Positions 41,041 through 49,845 of a stretch of DNA of 64,000 nucleotides are shown piece by piece (the first letter of the stretch is position 1; each line of letters starts with the position of its first letter). The position numbers and the translations under genes were made by a program. This DNA is from Terriglobus roseus DSM 18391 (GTDB lineage: Bacteria; Acidobacteriota; Terriglobia; Terriglobales; Acidobacteriaceae). The stretch lies in assembly GCF_000265425.1 (NCBI RefSeq), contig NC_018014.1, positions 4,712,001 through 4,776,000 of the forward strand, given 5' to 3'. The notes below the pieces were generated by a model, which had not been told where the DNA came from, ran no database searches, and was given only the letters and a program-made list of their open reading frames with translations.

Positions 41041-41811
41041 CTAAGCGGTAGTAGAGACGAGCGCGAAGTTTCCACCTTGGGGATCGATGCCCTGCACGAT
41101 GCGTGAGCCGCCGGGGACGTCTGCTGGCCCGTGTGTGATGGTGCCACCGTTGTCCGTGATGCGCTTGGCGCCTGCGTCGGCATCAGGGACCTGGAAGTAG
41201 AAGAACCAGCCTGGCTTTGCCTTCATGAAGGGCGCGATGTTCATCATGGCGCCGATGTACTTGTCCGTGTCGGTGCGGAAGGTCTGGTAAGTGCCCATCT
41301 CCTTCATGTCTATGGCGAAGTCTTTTTCCCAGCCGTAGTGCTTGCTGTAGAACTCCCATGCCTTCTGCCAGTCGGTGGTGGCGAGTTCGTTCCAGCCCAC
41401 GTTGCCGACTTCATTTTGTGCGAGCCTGGGCGGTGCGGAGCCGGGGCCGGGTTGGAAGAGCAGGTACTTGGCGCCCTGCGGATCGGTGACGACGGCGAAA
41501 CGGCCGACGCCGGGGATGTCGCGTGGTGGCTGGATCTGGGTGCCGCCGTCCTTCACAACGGAGGCTACTTCCGCGTCGACGTCGGTGGTGTGGATGTGCG
41601 CGACCCACTCGGTCGGCAAGTCCATGCCCACGGACTTCCAACTCATCATGCCGCCGACGTCTTTACCGTCCTTGCCGAAGAGGAGGTATTGCATGCCGGG
41701 CATGCCGCTGTCTTTCACATCCCATCCGACCACATTTTTGTAGAACGCGACCTCGGGGTCCAGGTCGCCACTCGTCATCAGTTCGTACCAGACAAAGCCG
41801 CTCTTGTTCAT
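41041..41811 (-). CDS. Two-domain VOC (glyoxalase/bleomycin-resistance) protein
   Basis: 256 residues made of two repeated VOC domains (about 5-120 and 135-255). Each has the pattern W-Y-E/N-L-x-T-x-D ... A-x-x-F-Y then a central G-G-x-M and a terminal DPQG-x-x-x-x-L: first copy FVWYELMTSGDLD, DPQGAKYLLFQ; second VGWNELATTDWQK, DPQGGNFALV. VOC proteins bind small molecules or metal-dependent substrates. A GGAGTGA site precedes the ATG. It faces a TetR regulator with a palindromic site between them and is probably its target. Confidence 0.85.
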   Translation of the reverse strand: MNKSGFVWYELMTSGDLDPEVAFYKNVVGWDVKDSGMPGMQYLLFGKDGKDVGGMMSWKSVGMDLPTEWVAHIHTTDVDAEVASVVKDGGTQIQPPRDIPGVGRFAVVTDPQGAKYLLFQPGPGSAPPRLAQNEVGNVGWNELATTDWQKAWEFYSKHYGWEKDFAIDMKEMGTYQTFRTDTDKYIGAMMNIAPFMKAKPGWFFYFQVPDADAGAKRITDNGGTITHGPADVPGGSRIVQGIDPQGGNFALVSTTA

Positions 41812-41849
41812 TTGCAGTCACTCCTTCGTTTCCGCTGTACGGTCTATGT

Positions 41850-41869
41850 GTACAACGTCCACAATGTAC
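41850..41869. promoter_or_regulatory. Candidate TetR operator
   Basis: GTACAACGTCCACAATGTAC is a 20-base imperfect palindrome (14 of 20 positions symmetric, outer GTACA/TGTAC) in the middle of the 122-base gap between the divergent VOC and TetR genes. Position and length suit a TetR-dimer site that would control both. Confidence 0.5.
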
Positions 41870-41933
41870 TCATGCCTGTGTGTTGTGTCCAGCGGTGCGG
41901 TTGTGAATTTTGGTTAGACTTGGAAGTAACTGC

Positions 41934-42629
41934 ATGCCACGAGCGATCAAACCGCGCACGGACCTAACGTCAGAGGAAGGCTTGAACGTGGCGGAAGCGC
42001 CTTCGACGGCGCGGACGACGTTTCGTCATGGCGATCTTCGGCGCGCGCTGCTGGATGCGGGGATCGACATGGCGCGTGGCGGCGGGCCTGAGGCGGTGGT
42101 TCTGCGGGAGGCGACACGTCGTGCCGGCGTGGTGCCGAACGCTGCGTATCGCCACTTTCACAACCAGGCGGAGCTGCTGGCGGCGGTGCGGTCTGCTTCG
42201 ATCGCAGCGCTGGCGGTTGCGATTGAGACGGAGCTGAATACGGTTCGTCCGGGCAAGGATGCCGCGAGCTTTGCGCGGCGCAGTCTGCGTGCGGTGGGCA
42301 AGGCTTACATGGATTTTGCGCTGCGCGAGCCGGGGCTGTTTCACACGGCGTTCAGCGTGCCTGCGCCGGTGTTTCAACCGACGAATCCTGACAATGTCGG
42401 GCATACCGGAATGAATCCATTTCAGTTGCTGGGACTGGCGCTGGACCGGATGGTGGAGGCGGGAATTCTGAGGCCGAAGGAGCGTCCGGGCGCGGAGTTC
42501 CTGGCGTGGTCGACGGTGCATGGGATGGCGATCCTGATGCTGGATGGGCCGCTGCGCGGGATTGACGAGGCTACGGCGCAGCACTTTGGCAAGCGGCTGC
42601 TGGACATGGTGGAACGCGGGCTGGCTTAG
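41934..42629 (+). CDS. TetR-family transcriptional regulator
   Basis: 231 residues. A 30-residue extension precedes the HTH: FRHGDLRRALLDAGIDMARGGGPEAVVLREATRRAGVVPNAAYRHFHNQAELLAAV, with the TetR hallmark A-Y-R-H-F. The ligand domain has TetR_C_ type helices to the end (FGKRLLDMVERG). It is read divergently from the VOC gene and is expected to repress it and itself through the palindrome at 41850. ATG 41934 has GGAAG about eight bases upstream; earlier starts lack a site. Confidence 0.85.
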   Translation: MPRAIKPRTDLTSEEGLNVAEAPSTARTTFRHGDLRRALLDAGIDMARGGGPEAVVLREATRRAGVVPNAAYRHFHNQAELLAAVRSASIAALAVAIETELNTVRPGKDAASFARRSLRAVGKAYMDFALREPGLFHTAFSVPAPVFQPTNPDNVGHTGMNPFQLLGLALDRMVEAGILRPKERPGAEFLAWSTVHGMAILMLDGPLRGIDEATAQHFGKRLLDMVERGLA

Positions 42630-42659
42630 CTGATCGACGTACCCGTTACTCGACGCGCG

Positions 42660-44519
42660 TTATTCGACATACCAAGGGACGTTGATGACCATCATGCGCT
42701 TGGTGCCGCGCAGGAAGAGCAGCGCTTTGAGCATGGCGGCTCGCTGGTTATGCAGGATGTGGTGATACCAGCGGCGTTCGACCAGCTCTGGCACCATGAC
42801 GGCGATGAGGCCCTGCGGGTGTTGCTGCTCAATCTGCCGGACGAAGTGCAGGATGGGCAGAAGGACGAAGCGGTAGGGCGAGGGTACGACGGTGAGCGTC
42901 GGCGGATGTACGCCGGCCCGATGCGCCGGGGTTTCGACCATCTCTTCCCATTGGGATTGCAACATGCTGTGCGCGCCCGTGCCGGCGACGTGGACGACTC
43001 GGACGTCGTCGGAGATGCGCATGGCGAAGGCGAGTGCCTTGCGAGAGACGCGGGTCCAGCGTTCGATGGGGAGGACGACGATGGGGTCGGCCTTGGAGCG
43101 GACGGTGAGTGGTGCGGTGGTGAAGATGGCGGTGGAGATGCGGTGATAGTGGTGGCGGATGGCGACCATGAGGCCGCAGAGCGTGGGCACCAGCAGCAGG
43201 ATGATCCACGCGCCGTCAACGAACTTGGCCACCATGACGATGCATACGGTGATGCCGGTGGCGACGGCTCCTACGCCGTTGACCAGGGCGAGGCCGGGGC
43301 GATTGAGCCTGCGCCAGTGCACGACCATTCCTGCCTGGGACAGGGTGAAGGCGAGGAAGGCTCCCACGGCGAAGAGCGGGATGAGCCGGTCTGTGACGCC
43401 GCGGAAGCCGACCAGGAGGAGGCCGGCAAAGATGGTGAGGGCTACGACGCCGTGGGTGTAGACGAGGCGGCGTCCGCGGACGCTGAAGACGGTCGGCAGG
43501 AAGCGGTCGAGGGCGATGACGCGGCAGAGGCGCGGGAAGTCTGCGTAGGAGGTGTTGGCAGAGAGGCAGAGCACCAGCGCGATGCTGCACATGGCGACGT
43601 AGTAGAAGATGCCTCGGCCGGCGACGGCTGCGAGGAGGATTGAGAGGACGCTTTGGTAGTGCGGGCCGGCGGGGTCGGTGGCGGTGACGTGGTAGCCGGC
43701 GACGAGGAATGCGAGGCCTGCCAGCAGCGCCATGAGGATGCCGATGATCATGGTGAGGGAGTGCTTGGCGCGGGCGGTCACGGGCTGTTGAAAGGCGCCG
43801 ACGCCGTTGCTGACGGCTTCGACACCGGTCATGGCGGTGCAGCCGCTGGCGAAGGCCTTGAGCAGCAGCCAGAGGCCGGGGACTGCGAGTGTGGCGGCGA
43901 CGGGCACGGGCGGTGCCACGACGGGCACGGGGTGGCCGCCGGAGATGAGAACCTTCCATGCTCCCAGAACGATGAGCGCAAAGAGTGAGGCGACGAAGAC
44001 GTAGGTGGGGACGACGAAGGCTGCTCCCGTGTCCTTAACGCCGCGCAGGTTGAGGAAAGCGATGAGCAGCAGGATGCCGATGCAGAGCGCGACCATGTGC
44101 GGCTGTAGCGACGGGACTGCGGAGACGATTGCGCCTACTCCGGCTGCAATGCCGACGGCGACGTTGAGGATGTAGTCGATCATGAGCGCGGCGCCTGCCA
44201 GCAGACCAAAGCCTGAGCCGAGGTTGCTGCCCGCTACGGTGTAGGAGCCACCGCCGCCGGGGTAGGCATCGATGGTCTGCCGGTAGGAGAAGAAGACCAC
44301 TGCCAGCAGAAGGATGACTACGAGCGTGATGGGGCCGAGATAGACACTGCCCATGACGCCGAGCGGAAGGAGCAGTGTGAGTGCGGCTTCCGGGCCGTAG
44401 GCGGCCGAGCTGAGGGCGTCGAGGCCGAAAATCGCGACGCCCTTCTTGGCGGAGATGCGCTGATCGTGCTCATCGGCGGTAGCCAGCGCGGAACCGACGA
44501 CACGATCGAGGATCGACAT
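42660..44519 (-). CDS. APC-superfamily transporter, KimA-like potassium importer
   Basis: 619 residues with about 12 TM helices. Signature segments match the KimA (B. subtilis YdaO) group of proton-coupled potassium importers: FGLDALSSAAYGPEA, FFSYRQTIDAYPGGGGSYTVA, SGCTAMTGVEAVSNGVGAF, ANTSYADFPRLCRVIALDRFLP and YAVG-type LFAVGAFLAFTLSQAGMV. The C-terminal cytoplasmic USP-like domain ends with ERRWYHHILHNQRAAMLKALLFLRG, also shared with KimA. GGAGG upstream supports the ATG. No c-di-AMP riboswitch is visible upstream. The exact ion is inferred from the family. Confidence 0.8.
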   Translation of the reverse strand: MSILDRVVGSALATADEHDQRISAKKGVAIFGLDALSSAAYGPEAALTLLLPLGVMGSVYLGPITLVVILLLAVVFFSYRQTIDAYPGGGGSYTVAGSNLGSGFGLLAGAALMIDYILNVAVGIAAGVGAIVSAVPSLQPHMVALCIGILLLIAFLNLRGVKDTGAAFVVPTYVFVASLFALIVLGAWKVLISGGHPVPVVAPPVPVAATLAVPGLWLLLKAFASGCTAMTGVEAVSNGVGAFQQPVTARAKHSLTMIIGILMALLAGLAFLVAGYHVTATDPAGPHYQSVLSILLAAVAGRGIFYYVAMCSIALVLCLSANTSYADFPRLCRVIALDRFLPTVFSVRGRRLVYTHGVVALTIFAGLLLVGFRGVTDRLIPLFAVGAFLAFTLSQAGMVVHWRRLNRPGLALVNGVGAVATGITVCIVMVAKFVDGAWIILLLVPTLCGLMVAIRHHYHRISTAIFTTAPLTVRSKADPIVVLPIERWTRVSRKALAFAMRISDDVRVVHVAGTGAHSMLQSQWEEMVETPAHRAGVHPPTLTVVPSPYRFVLLPILHFVRQIEQQHPQGLIAVMVPELVERRWYHHILHNQRAAMLKALLFLRGTKRMMVINVPWYVE

Positions 44520-44625
44520 GCGGTGTTCGCCTCCTCCGCTCGAATTGCAGCGGACACTCGCAAGCATAGGGAAATGGGCATAAGAAGTTCGTAAAAAGCC
44601 TCAGCCCGCCTTGTTCGAGCGAAGC

Positions 44626-44631
44626 TATACT
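44626..44631 (+). promoter_or_regulatory. Candidate -10 box for a leaderless hicBA mRNA
   Basis: TATACT, a perfect-looking -10, lies seven bases before the hicB ATG, so transcription would start at the start codon. No clear -35. Confidence 0.5.
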
Positions 44632-44638
44632 TTTTCGC

Positions 44639-44839
44639 ATGGACTACGAGATCGAGTTCGAGCAGGAAGACGACGGCCGCTGGATCGCCGAGATCCACTC
44701 GCTACCCGGCGTGATGGTCTATGGAGCGACTAAGGCTGAGGCTGAATCAAGGGTTCAGGCGCTTGCGTTGCGCGTTACTGCAGATCAGCTGGAACGAGAG
44801 CAGTCTACGACGGATCACGTTGGTTTTGCAGCCGCGTGA
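44639..44839 (+). CDS. hicB: HicB-type antitoxin
   Basis: 66 residues. The partial RNase-H-like fold of HicB is seen as YEIEFEQEDDGRWIAEIHSLPGVMVYGATKAEAESRVQALALRV, with the typical W-I-A-E-I-x-x-L-P-G-V. It is shorter than HicB proteins that carry a C-terminal DNA-binding domain, so self-repression may need another factor. Transcription probably starts at the ATG. A GTGA overlap joins it to hicA. Confidence 0.85.
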   Translation: MDYEIEFEQEDDGRWIAEIHSLPGVMVYGATKAEAESRVQALALRVTADQLEREQSTTDHVGFAAA

Positions 44840-45054
44840 GTATCTGGCCTAGTTCCAAGGCAAAGCGGGTACTGCGCGCGTTGAAATCCATCGGCTGGGC
44901 CGAGGGGCCGCGTCCTGCGGTGGGATCTCATCTTCAACTTCTGAGGTCCGGTTTCCCGCCATTTACATGGGCCTTTCATGATGGCGAGGAGATCGGCCCT
45001 AAGATGCTCGCAAGGATCGCGAAGCAGACCGGTTTGCAGCCTAAAGATCTATAG
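44836..45054 (+). CDS. hicA: HicA-type mRNA interferase toxin
   Basis: 72 residues. The small dsRBD-like fold of HicA is evident from SSKAKRVLRALKSIGW, then GSHLQLLRSG (with the catalytic His) and EIGPKMLARIAKQTGLQPKDL at the C-terminus. HicA cleaves mRNA and tmRNA independently of ribosomes. It begins with GTG overlapping the hicB stop, in antitoxin-first order, and is convergent with the barrel protein gene across 20 bases. Confidence 0.9.
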   Translation: MSIWPSSKAKRVLRALKSIGWAEGPRPAVGSHLQLLRSGFPPFTWAFHDGEEIGPKMLARIAKQTGLQPKDL

Positions 45055-45074
45055 CTCCACTCCGCGAAGTTTAA

Positions 45075-45908
45075 TCAGCGTGGGCGTGACCCTTCAGCGG
45101 GGCGCGTGTCACTGCCGTGGACGTGTTTTCCGAAGACGAGGCCGACGGTTGTGCCGAAGGAGCTTGAGCCTGGGCTTACGCCGAAGCGGGTGCCTCCGTC
45201 GATGCCGAAGGAACTGTTGAACGGGTGGTAGAAGCCTGCGAAGACGTAGGTGCCGGGCGGTGTGTTGGACTGTTCGTTGTTCTGCCCGAAGACTTCGCCG
45301 TAGAGCCGTGTGGACCTGGTGATGTGGTAGCTGACGGCGAGGGATTGCTGGCCGCCGTAGTGGCATCCGGTGGTGTCGCGGCAGCCCTCCTGCACGATGG
45401 AGCCGTTGATCATGATGTCGAGCGCGCCGTTTTTGCCGTAGTGGTGGTTGAGCAGAAGGATTGCCTGTTGCCCGTAGCCCTGCAGGTCGTGCTTTGAGGC
45501 CGTGGGCAGTTCTGCTTCGTACTGCACGGCGATGCCGGGCGCCCAGCGGTGGTAGCCCTCTTTTTTGAGGGCCACTTTGCCGCCGAGTTGAATGGTGCTG
45601 ACGCCGTTGGTGGTGGTGCCGTCGTCGTTGACCTCGTGCGAGAAGGCGGACCAGATGAAGTCGAGGCGCAGGCGGTCGAGCGGGGCGTAGTAGAAGGCGG
45701 TGTCGACGGTCTGCATGGCGCCGGGGTAGGCGTCGTAGCCTGTCTCCACCTGGACGGTTCCTTTGCCCTGGATGGCGGCGCTGTTGGCGACGGTGGGGCG
45801 CGTCGGATTCATCTCGGTGGACTGGGCGCGGGCAGCGGCTGAGCCCGATGCGATGGAGATCGCGATGAGTGCCAGGGCTCTTGCTGAAGTTCGCTGTGGG
45901 CGTCTCAT
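45075..45908 (-). CDS. Probable outer-membrane beta-barrel protein (phenol-degradation MetA/transporter-like)
   Basis: 277 residues. The signal peptide (about 1-29, ending AARAQ) is followed by alternating amphipathic strands: VQVETGYDAYPGAMQTVDTAFYYAPLDRLRLDFIWSAF, IAVQYEAELPTA, NGALDIMINGSI, SLAVSYHITRSTRLYGEVFG and a terminal GGTRFGVSP...VGLVFG. This resembles the MetA-pathway/outer-membrane transporter-like barrels. The ATG has AGGTGA about seven bases upstream. It is divergent from aspS and convergent with hicA. Ligand unknown. Confidence 0.7.
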   Translation of the reverse strand: MRRPQRTSARALALIAISIASGSAAARAQSTEMNPTRPTVANSAAIQGKGTVQVETGYDAYPGAMQTVDTAFYYAPLDRLRLDFIWSAFSHEVNDDGTTTNGVSTIQLGGKVALKKEGYHRWAPGIAVQYEAELPTASKHDLQGYGQQAILLLNHHYGKNGALDIMINGSIVQEGCRDTTGCHYGGQQSLAVSYHITRSTRLYGEVFGQNNEQSNTPPGTYVFAGFYHPFNSSFGIDGGTRFGVSPGSSSFGTTVGLVFGKHVHGSDTRPAEGSRPR

Positions 45909-46011
45909 GCTTCGAATCACCTTACAGCGAAGACCGCCCAGATGCCGGAAAGGTCCAAAATCTGCCCTCCGCCACTTCCTGCCAGCCAAAATCCGTAAAA
46001 TAGAACACATC

Positions 46012-47865
46012 GTGACACTCGACTTTCTTGGACAGCACCAGCGCACGCACATGTGCGGCGACCTTCGTTCCGCCGACGCCGGCCAGACCGTCACCCTGAT
46101 GGGGTGGGTCAACCGCCGCCGCGACCACGGCGACCTTATCTTTCTGGACCTGCGCGACCGCACGGGCATTACGCAGATCGTTGTGGACAAGTCACGCTCG
46201 GGCCATGCGCTGGAGAAGGCCGAGGCTTCGCGGCCGGAGTTTGTGGTGGCTGCCATCGGTACTGTCCGCACGCGCTTTGAGGGACTTGAGAACCCGAATA
46301 TGCCGACGGGCGATATCGAGGTCGTCTGCACGGATCTGCTGCTGCTGAGCGACGCGAAGACACCGCCGTTCTCGCCGGCGGAAGACGCGATTGGCAATGA
46401 AGAGTTGCGGCTGCAGTATCGCTACCTGGACCTGCGCCGGCCGGAGATGCAGGCGAACTTCCTGCTGCGGCATAAGGTCGCACAGGCCGTGCGTAACCAG
46501 CTTTCGAGCGAAGGCTTCCTGGAGATCGAGACGCCGTTCATGACGCGGTCGACGCCTGAAGGTGCACGTGACTACCTGGTTCCTTCGCGCGTTCACCCCG
46601 GCGAGTTCTATGCGCTGCCGCAGTCGCCGCAGATCTTCAAGCAGATCCTGATGATCGGCGGGTTCGATCGCTACTTCCAGATTGCGCGCTGCTTCCGCGA
46701 TGAAGACCTGCGCGCCGACCGCCAGCCGGAGTTTACGCAGATCGATCTGGAGATCAGCTTCCCGACGCAGGAGACGGTTTTCGGCGTGGCCGAGCGCTTC
46801 CTGGTGGCTGCGTTTGCTGCTGCGGGAACAACGATCCAGACGCCGTTTCTGCGGATGACGTACGACGAGGCCATCAGCAAGTACGGCATCGACAAGCCGG
46901 ACATGCGTCTGCCGCACATGGCCGATCTGACGGCTACGCTGACGCCGGAGATCCGCACGACTCTGAAGATTGAGCACGATCTGCCGGTCTATGGCTTCGT
47001 GATCCCGAAGGTTGGCGAACTGAGTGGCACCGCACGGAAGGCGCTGCTGAGCGAGATCCGTACGTTCTTTGGTGAGAGCGGTCTGGACATTCTCGACCTG
47101 GTCCGGTTGCGTACTGCGGAAGCGTTTATGCCGCTGGCCGAAGAGATCGGCAGCCACCTGAATGCGACGACCATCGCGTTCAACGGCGACAGCTTTACGA
47201 CGGATGATCTTGCGATCGTGATCACGCCGAAGCTGGGCACGCCGGCGATGTGGAACTTCGATCGCCAGTGGATTCCGAAGCGTGTGGGCGCGCTGCGGCT
47301 GGAGCTGGCAAAGAAGTACGCCGACAAGCATAAGCTCTTCGAGAAGAAGGGCACCGCGGAGGACTACAAGTTCCTTTGGGTCACAGACTTCCCCATGTAC
47401 GAGTTCAACGAGGAGAAGAAGACCTGGGACGCTGCGCACCATCCGTTTACGTCGCCGCATGAGGACGACATCAAGAGCGGCGCGCTGTTCAACGACAAGG
47501 GCATTGTGCGCGCGCTGGCGTATGACGTGGTGCTGAACGGTCTTGAGCTTGGGTCGGGGTCGATCCGTATCCATCGGAAGGATGTGCAGCAGGAGATCTT
47601 CCGTTCGCTGGGCATGGATGAGGCAGAGGCCAAGGAGCGGTTTGGGTTCTTCCTGGAGGCTCTCGAATACGGAACGCCTCCGCATGGTGGGATCGCGCTG
47701 GGTCTGGACCGCATTGTGATGCTGCTGGCCGGGGCTACTTCGCTGCGTGAGGTGATTGCGTTCCCGAAGACTGCCAAGGCCGTGGACATGATGGTGCAGG
47801 CGCCGAGCGAGCCTACGGAACAGCAGTTGCGCGAGTTGCATCTGCGGACGGTGGTTCGTAGCTAA
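46012..47865 (+). CDS. aspS: Aspartyl-tRNA synthetase
   Basis: 617 residues, normal for the bacterial type. Anticodon-binding OB fold at about 14-110 (RTHMCGDLRSADAGQTVTLMGWVNRRRDHGDLIF). Class II motif 2 is FRDEDLRADRQPEFTQIDLE and motif 3 GLDRIVMLLAG. The large insertion of about 120 residues between motifs 2 and 3 contains a GAD domain, characteristic of bacterial AspRS. A GTG start at 46012 is chosen because the conserved DFLG segment follows it; TAAAAT eleven bases upstream suggests a short leader. With asnS present, tRNA-Asn need not be charged by this enzyme. Confidence 0.95.
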   Translation: MTLDFLGQHQRTHMCGDLRSADAGQTVTLMGWVNRRRDHGDLIFLDLRDRTGITQIVVDKSRSGHALEKAEASRPEFVVAAIGTVRTRFEGLENPNMPTGDIEVVCTDLLLLSDAKTPPFSPAEDAIGNEELRLQYRYLDLRRPEMQANFLLRHKVAQAVRNQLSSEGFLEIETPFMTRSTPEGARDYLVPSRVHPGEFYALPQSPQIFKQILMIGGFDRYFQIARCFRDEDLRADRQPEFTQIDLEISFPTQETVFGVAERFLVAAFAAAGTTIQTPFLRMTYDEAISKYGIDKPDMRLPHMADLTATLTPEIRTTLKIEHDLPVYGFVIPKVGELSGTARKALLSEIRTFFGESGLDILDLVRLRTAEAFMPLAEEIGSHLNATTIAFNGDSFTTDDLAIVITPKLGTPAMWNFDRQWIPKRVGALRLELAKKYADKHKLFEKKGTAEDYKFLWVTDFPMYEFNEEKKTWDAAHHPFTSPHEDDIKSGALFNDKGIVRALAYDVVLNGLELGSGSIRIHRKDVQQEIFRSLGMDEAEAKERFGFFLEALEYGTPPHGGIALGLDRIVMLLAGATSLREVIAFPKTAKAVDMMVQAPSEPTEQQLRELHLRTVVRS

Positions 47866-47869
47866 GGCC

Positions 47870-47903
47870 ATGGGTGTGGCACGCGACGTTGTGCCACACC
47901 CAT
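47870..47903. terminator. Bidirectional terminator
   Basis: A perfect 13-bp stem (47870-47882 with 47891-47903) and 8-base loop lies between convergent aspS and the peroxidase gene. Confidence 0.8.
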
Positions 47904-47909
47904 AGTTTC

Positions 47910-49484
47910 CTACTTTGTACTGAGCGCCACCTTCACAAGTTCCCGTAATCCGAATACGCCATTCTCTGCGTAGGTTGTGGGCTTCCATAAAGGATTCATC
48001 GACAGGTAAGAGCTGTTGTCGGCCAGCAGTATGCCCACGAAGGTCTCTGCCACGATCCTTCCGCCGACTGGCCCGAGTTTTCTAGTGCGGGTGTCCTTTG
48101 GGTCCGGCACTGTTTCGGCCAGCACGTAGGTCCATAGCGGACAGTTATCGGCGAAGACCGCGCCAGCAACACTCACGATGTCTCCCTTCACATCTGCATC
48201 GTCACCCGTGTCAAATTTGCCGATCAGGATCTCCTTGTCCGCGAGTGGTTCAATTCCCATGGCTCGCGCAACATCCTGACCACTTGGTAGCCTCATGCGC
48301 CAACCGCGCAGCAGATTGCGTTCTGCGAGAGACGGGATGGGGCGCCCAAACGCCACCTCGGGCAGTGTTTTCAACGGATCCGCGAGGGATGTATCGATGC
48401 GGTAGGCCAACTGCATACGAAGCTTGTTCATGGGATCGTTTTCATTTGTCGATCCGGCGGAGCGCGATTCAAGTGGCAGGAACTTATTCCAATCAATTGC
48501 CCAGTTGTCCGGGAACTTACGGAACCCTGTAAGCGAGGGTTTCGCGACTGGATCGTCACTAAAGATCGGGAGCAACGTTTCGGCATTCAGGCGGTAGCCG
48601 GGTCGCACCATCGAATGGCCGAAACGATAGGCCGCAGCGGAAAACTCCAGCGGCATAAATGCAAATTCCCTGGCGTGGTAATACGCCAGCACCGGCTTGT
48701 CCGTAACGACGTTCGTACCCTTCTGCAGGTGTGGCAGAACCGATTGCAGTGGACCGTCGCTTACGATGCGCGGCAGAAAGTCATTCACCAAGATCCACTG
48801 ATAGTGAAAGCGCACTATCTGCTGCGCTAACTGGAAGCGCTTCTCTGCGGGGACGCCGTCTTCCTGTAAGTCCGCAATGACTTTGTTATGGAAACGGTGA
48901 AAGATGCCCTGCAGTTGCGAGACGATGACGTTCTCGTCATTGCGAGGATCCCCGATGATCGCGCGATGTTCCTCCGGCTTGTTATCCGGGGCGGAGGTCC
49001 GAACAAGATCCGTCGCGTGCGGGTTACCTGCTCCACCTTTGAGCGGCAGGCCTCGCTTCAGAGTCATGCCGTCATGCGAATACATGTAGGGCTGATCGTC
49101 CGGGCCGCGACCGTAGATATTGTCCAGGTCAAAACGCGGTGTACGGTAGTCCACCAAGGCATCCGGATCGTTCTGCTTTTGCAGACTACTTGCAGGATCG
49201 AAGGTAAGGTCGTGGTCGACAAACTGACCAAAGTAAGTGTAGCCGGATGGGATACCGCTCTCCTCGTTGTCGGCAGCGTCCTTCGGCGTGTCAGGGGCCG
49301 ACACCATGGCTTCAGCAAGTTTGTGCAGAGCCTGCATTGCGTGATGCTCATTGTTGCCGAATCCGGCAGGTGGCAGGGCGCGAAACATGCGTCCGAAAGG
49401 TCCTGCAAAGAGTTGCGATGCGGGCGAAAGTGCGATGCCGCGAACGAGCGACCCGTGCGGTCTGACCGTGGTTTGCAGTGCCAT
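47910..49484 (-). CDS. Animal-type heme peroxidase (peroxinectin/peroxicin-like)
   Basis: 524 residues with the animal-heme-peroxidase layout. The distal side is FGQFVDHDLTFDP (Gln87, His91, Asp92), IGDPRNDENVIVSQLQGIFHRFHN (169-200) contains the conserved N-E and R-F-H-N segment, and the proximal His is His290 in AYRFGHSMVRP. Such enzymes use hydrogen peroxide to make hypohalous acids or oxidise phenols and catecholamines. No signal peptide is visible, as in several bacterial relatives secreted by other means. The ATG has AAGGAG five bases upstream. Confidence 0.9.
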   Translation of the reverse strand: MALQTTVRPHGSLVRGIALSPASQLFAGPFGRMFRALPPAGFGNNEHHAMQALHKLAEAMVSAPDTPKDAADNEESGIPSGYTYFGQFVDHDLTFDPASSLQKQNDPDALVDYRTPRFDLDNIYGRGPDDQPYMYSHDGMTLKRGLPLKGGAGNPHATDLVRTSAPDNKPEEHRAIIGDPRNDENVIVSQLQGIFHRFHNKVIADLQEDGVPAEKRFQLAQQIVRFHYQWILVNDFLPRIVSDGPLQSVLPHLQKGTNVVTDKPVLAYYHAREFAFMPLEFSAAAYRFGHSMVRPGYRLNAETLLPIFSDDPVAKPSLTGFRKFPDNWAIDWNKFLPLESRSAGSTNENDPMNKLRMQLAYRIDTSLADPLKTLPEVAFGRPIPSLAERNLLRGWRMRLPSGQDVARAMGIEPLADKEILIGKFDTGDDADVKGDIVSVAGAVFADNCPLWTYVLAETVPDPKDTRTRKLGPVGGRIVAETFVGILLADNSSYLSMNPLWKPTTYAENGVFGLRELVKVALSTK

Positions 49485-49845
49485 ACTCACTCCTTAAGGT
49501 ATAAGTCGCCACGCGGCCAGTATTCGTTGCGGGAGTAACTACAAAACGCGGGGAAGCAGCTGGTTCGGGCTGCAATGCAAACTACGTCCTGCCTAACTGC
49601 TCGTCAACATTATTCGCTTGAGTTATTTTTTTCGCAGATCCGTATCGCGAGGCGCAGGAGATTTGGACCCTGGCTCCGAATGAGACCACTTACTTCAGCC
49701 CAACATTGGAACGAAATGAGCAGACATTCGCAAGGAGCGAACGCTGCTTTCAGCTCTGGTTCTTGAGGAACGGTATGGGTTAGTAAACGAGCCTGGGCGG
49801 CGAGGCTTACTTCGCGGGGCGTCAGACCGACGCTGCAAGTTGCGG
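49485..49845. other. Intergenic region
   Basis: About 360 bases, the longest clear gene-free stretch. It should hold the peroxidase promoter. I see no gene, hairpin of note, or repeat. Confidence 0.4.

Noticed and set aside
44520..44638. c-di-AMP riboswitch in the kimA-like leader
   Set aside because: The sequence lacks the conserved ydaO-type core and is too short.
46192..47988. Long open frame antisense to aspS
   Set aside because: Overlaps a complete AspRS gene and has Arg/His/Gln-rich shadow composition.
48098..49538. Plus-strand frames opposite the heme peroxidase
   Set aside because: Shadow frames of a gene with complete catalytic motifs.
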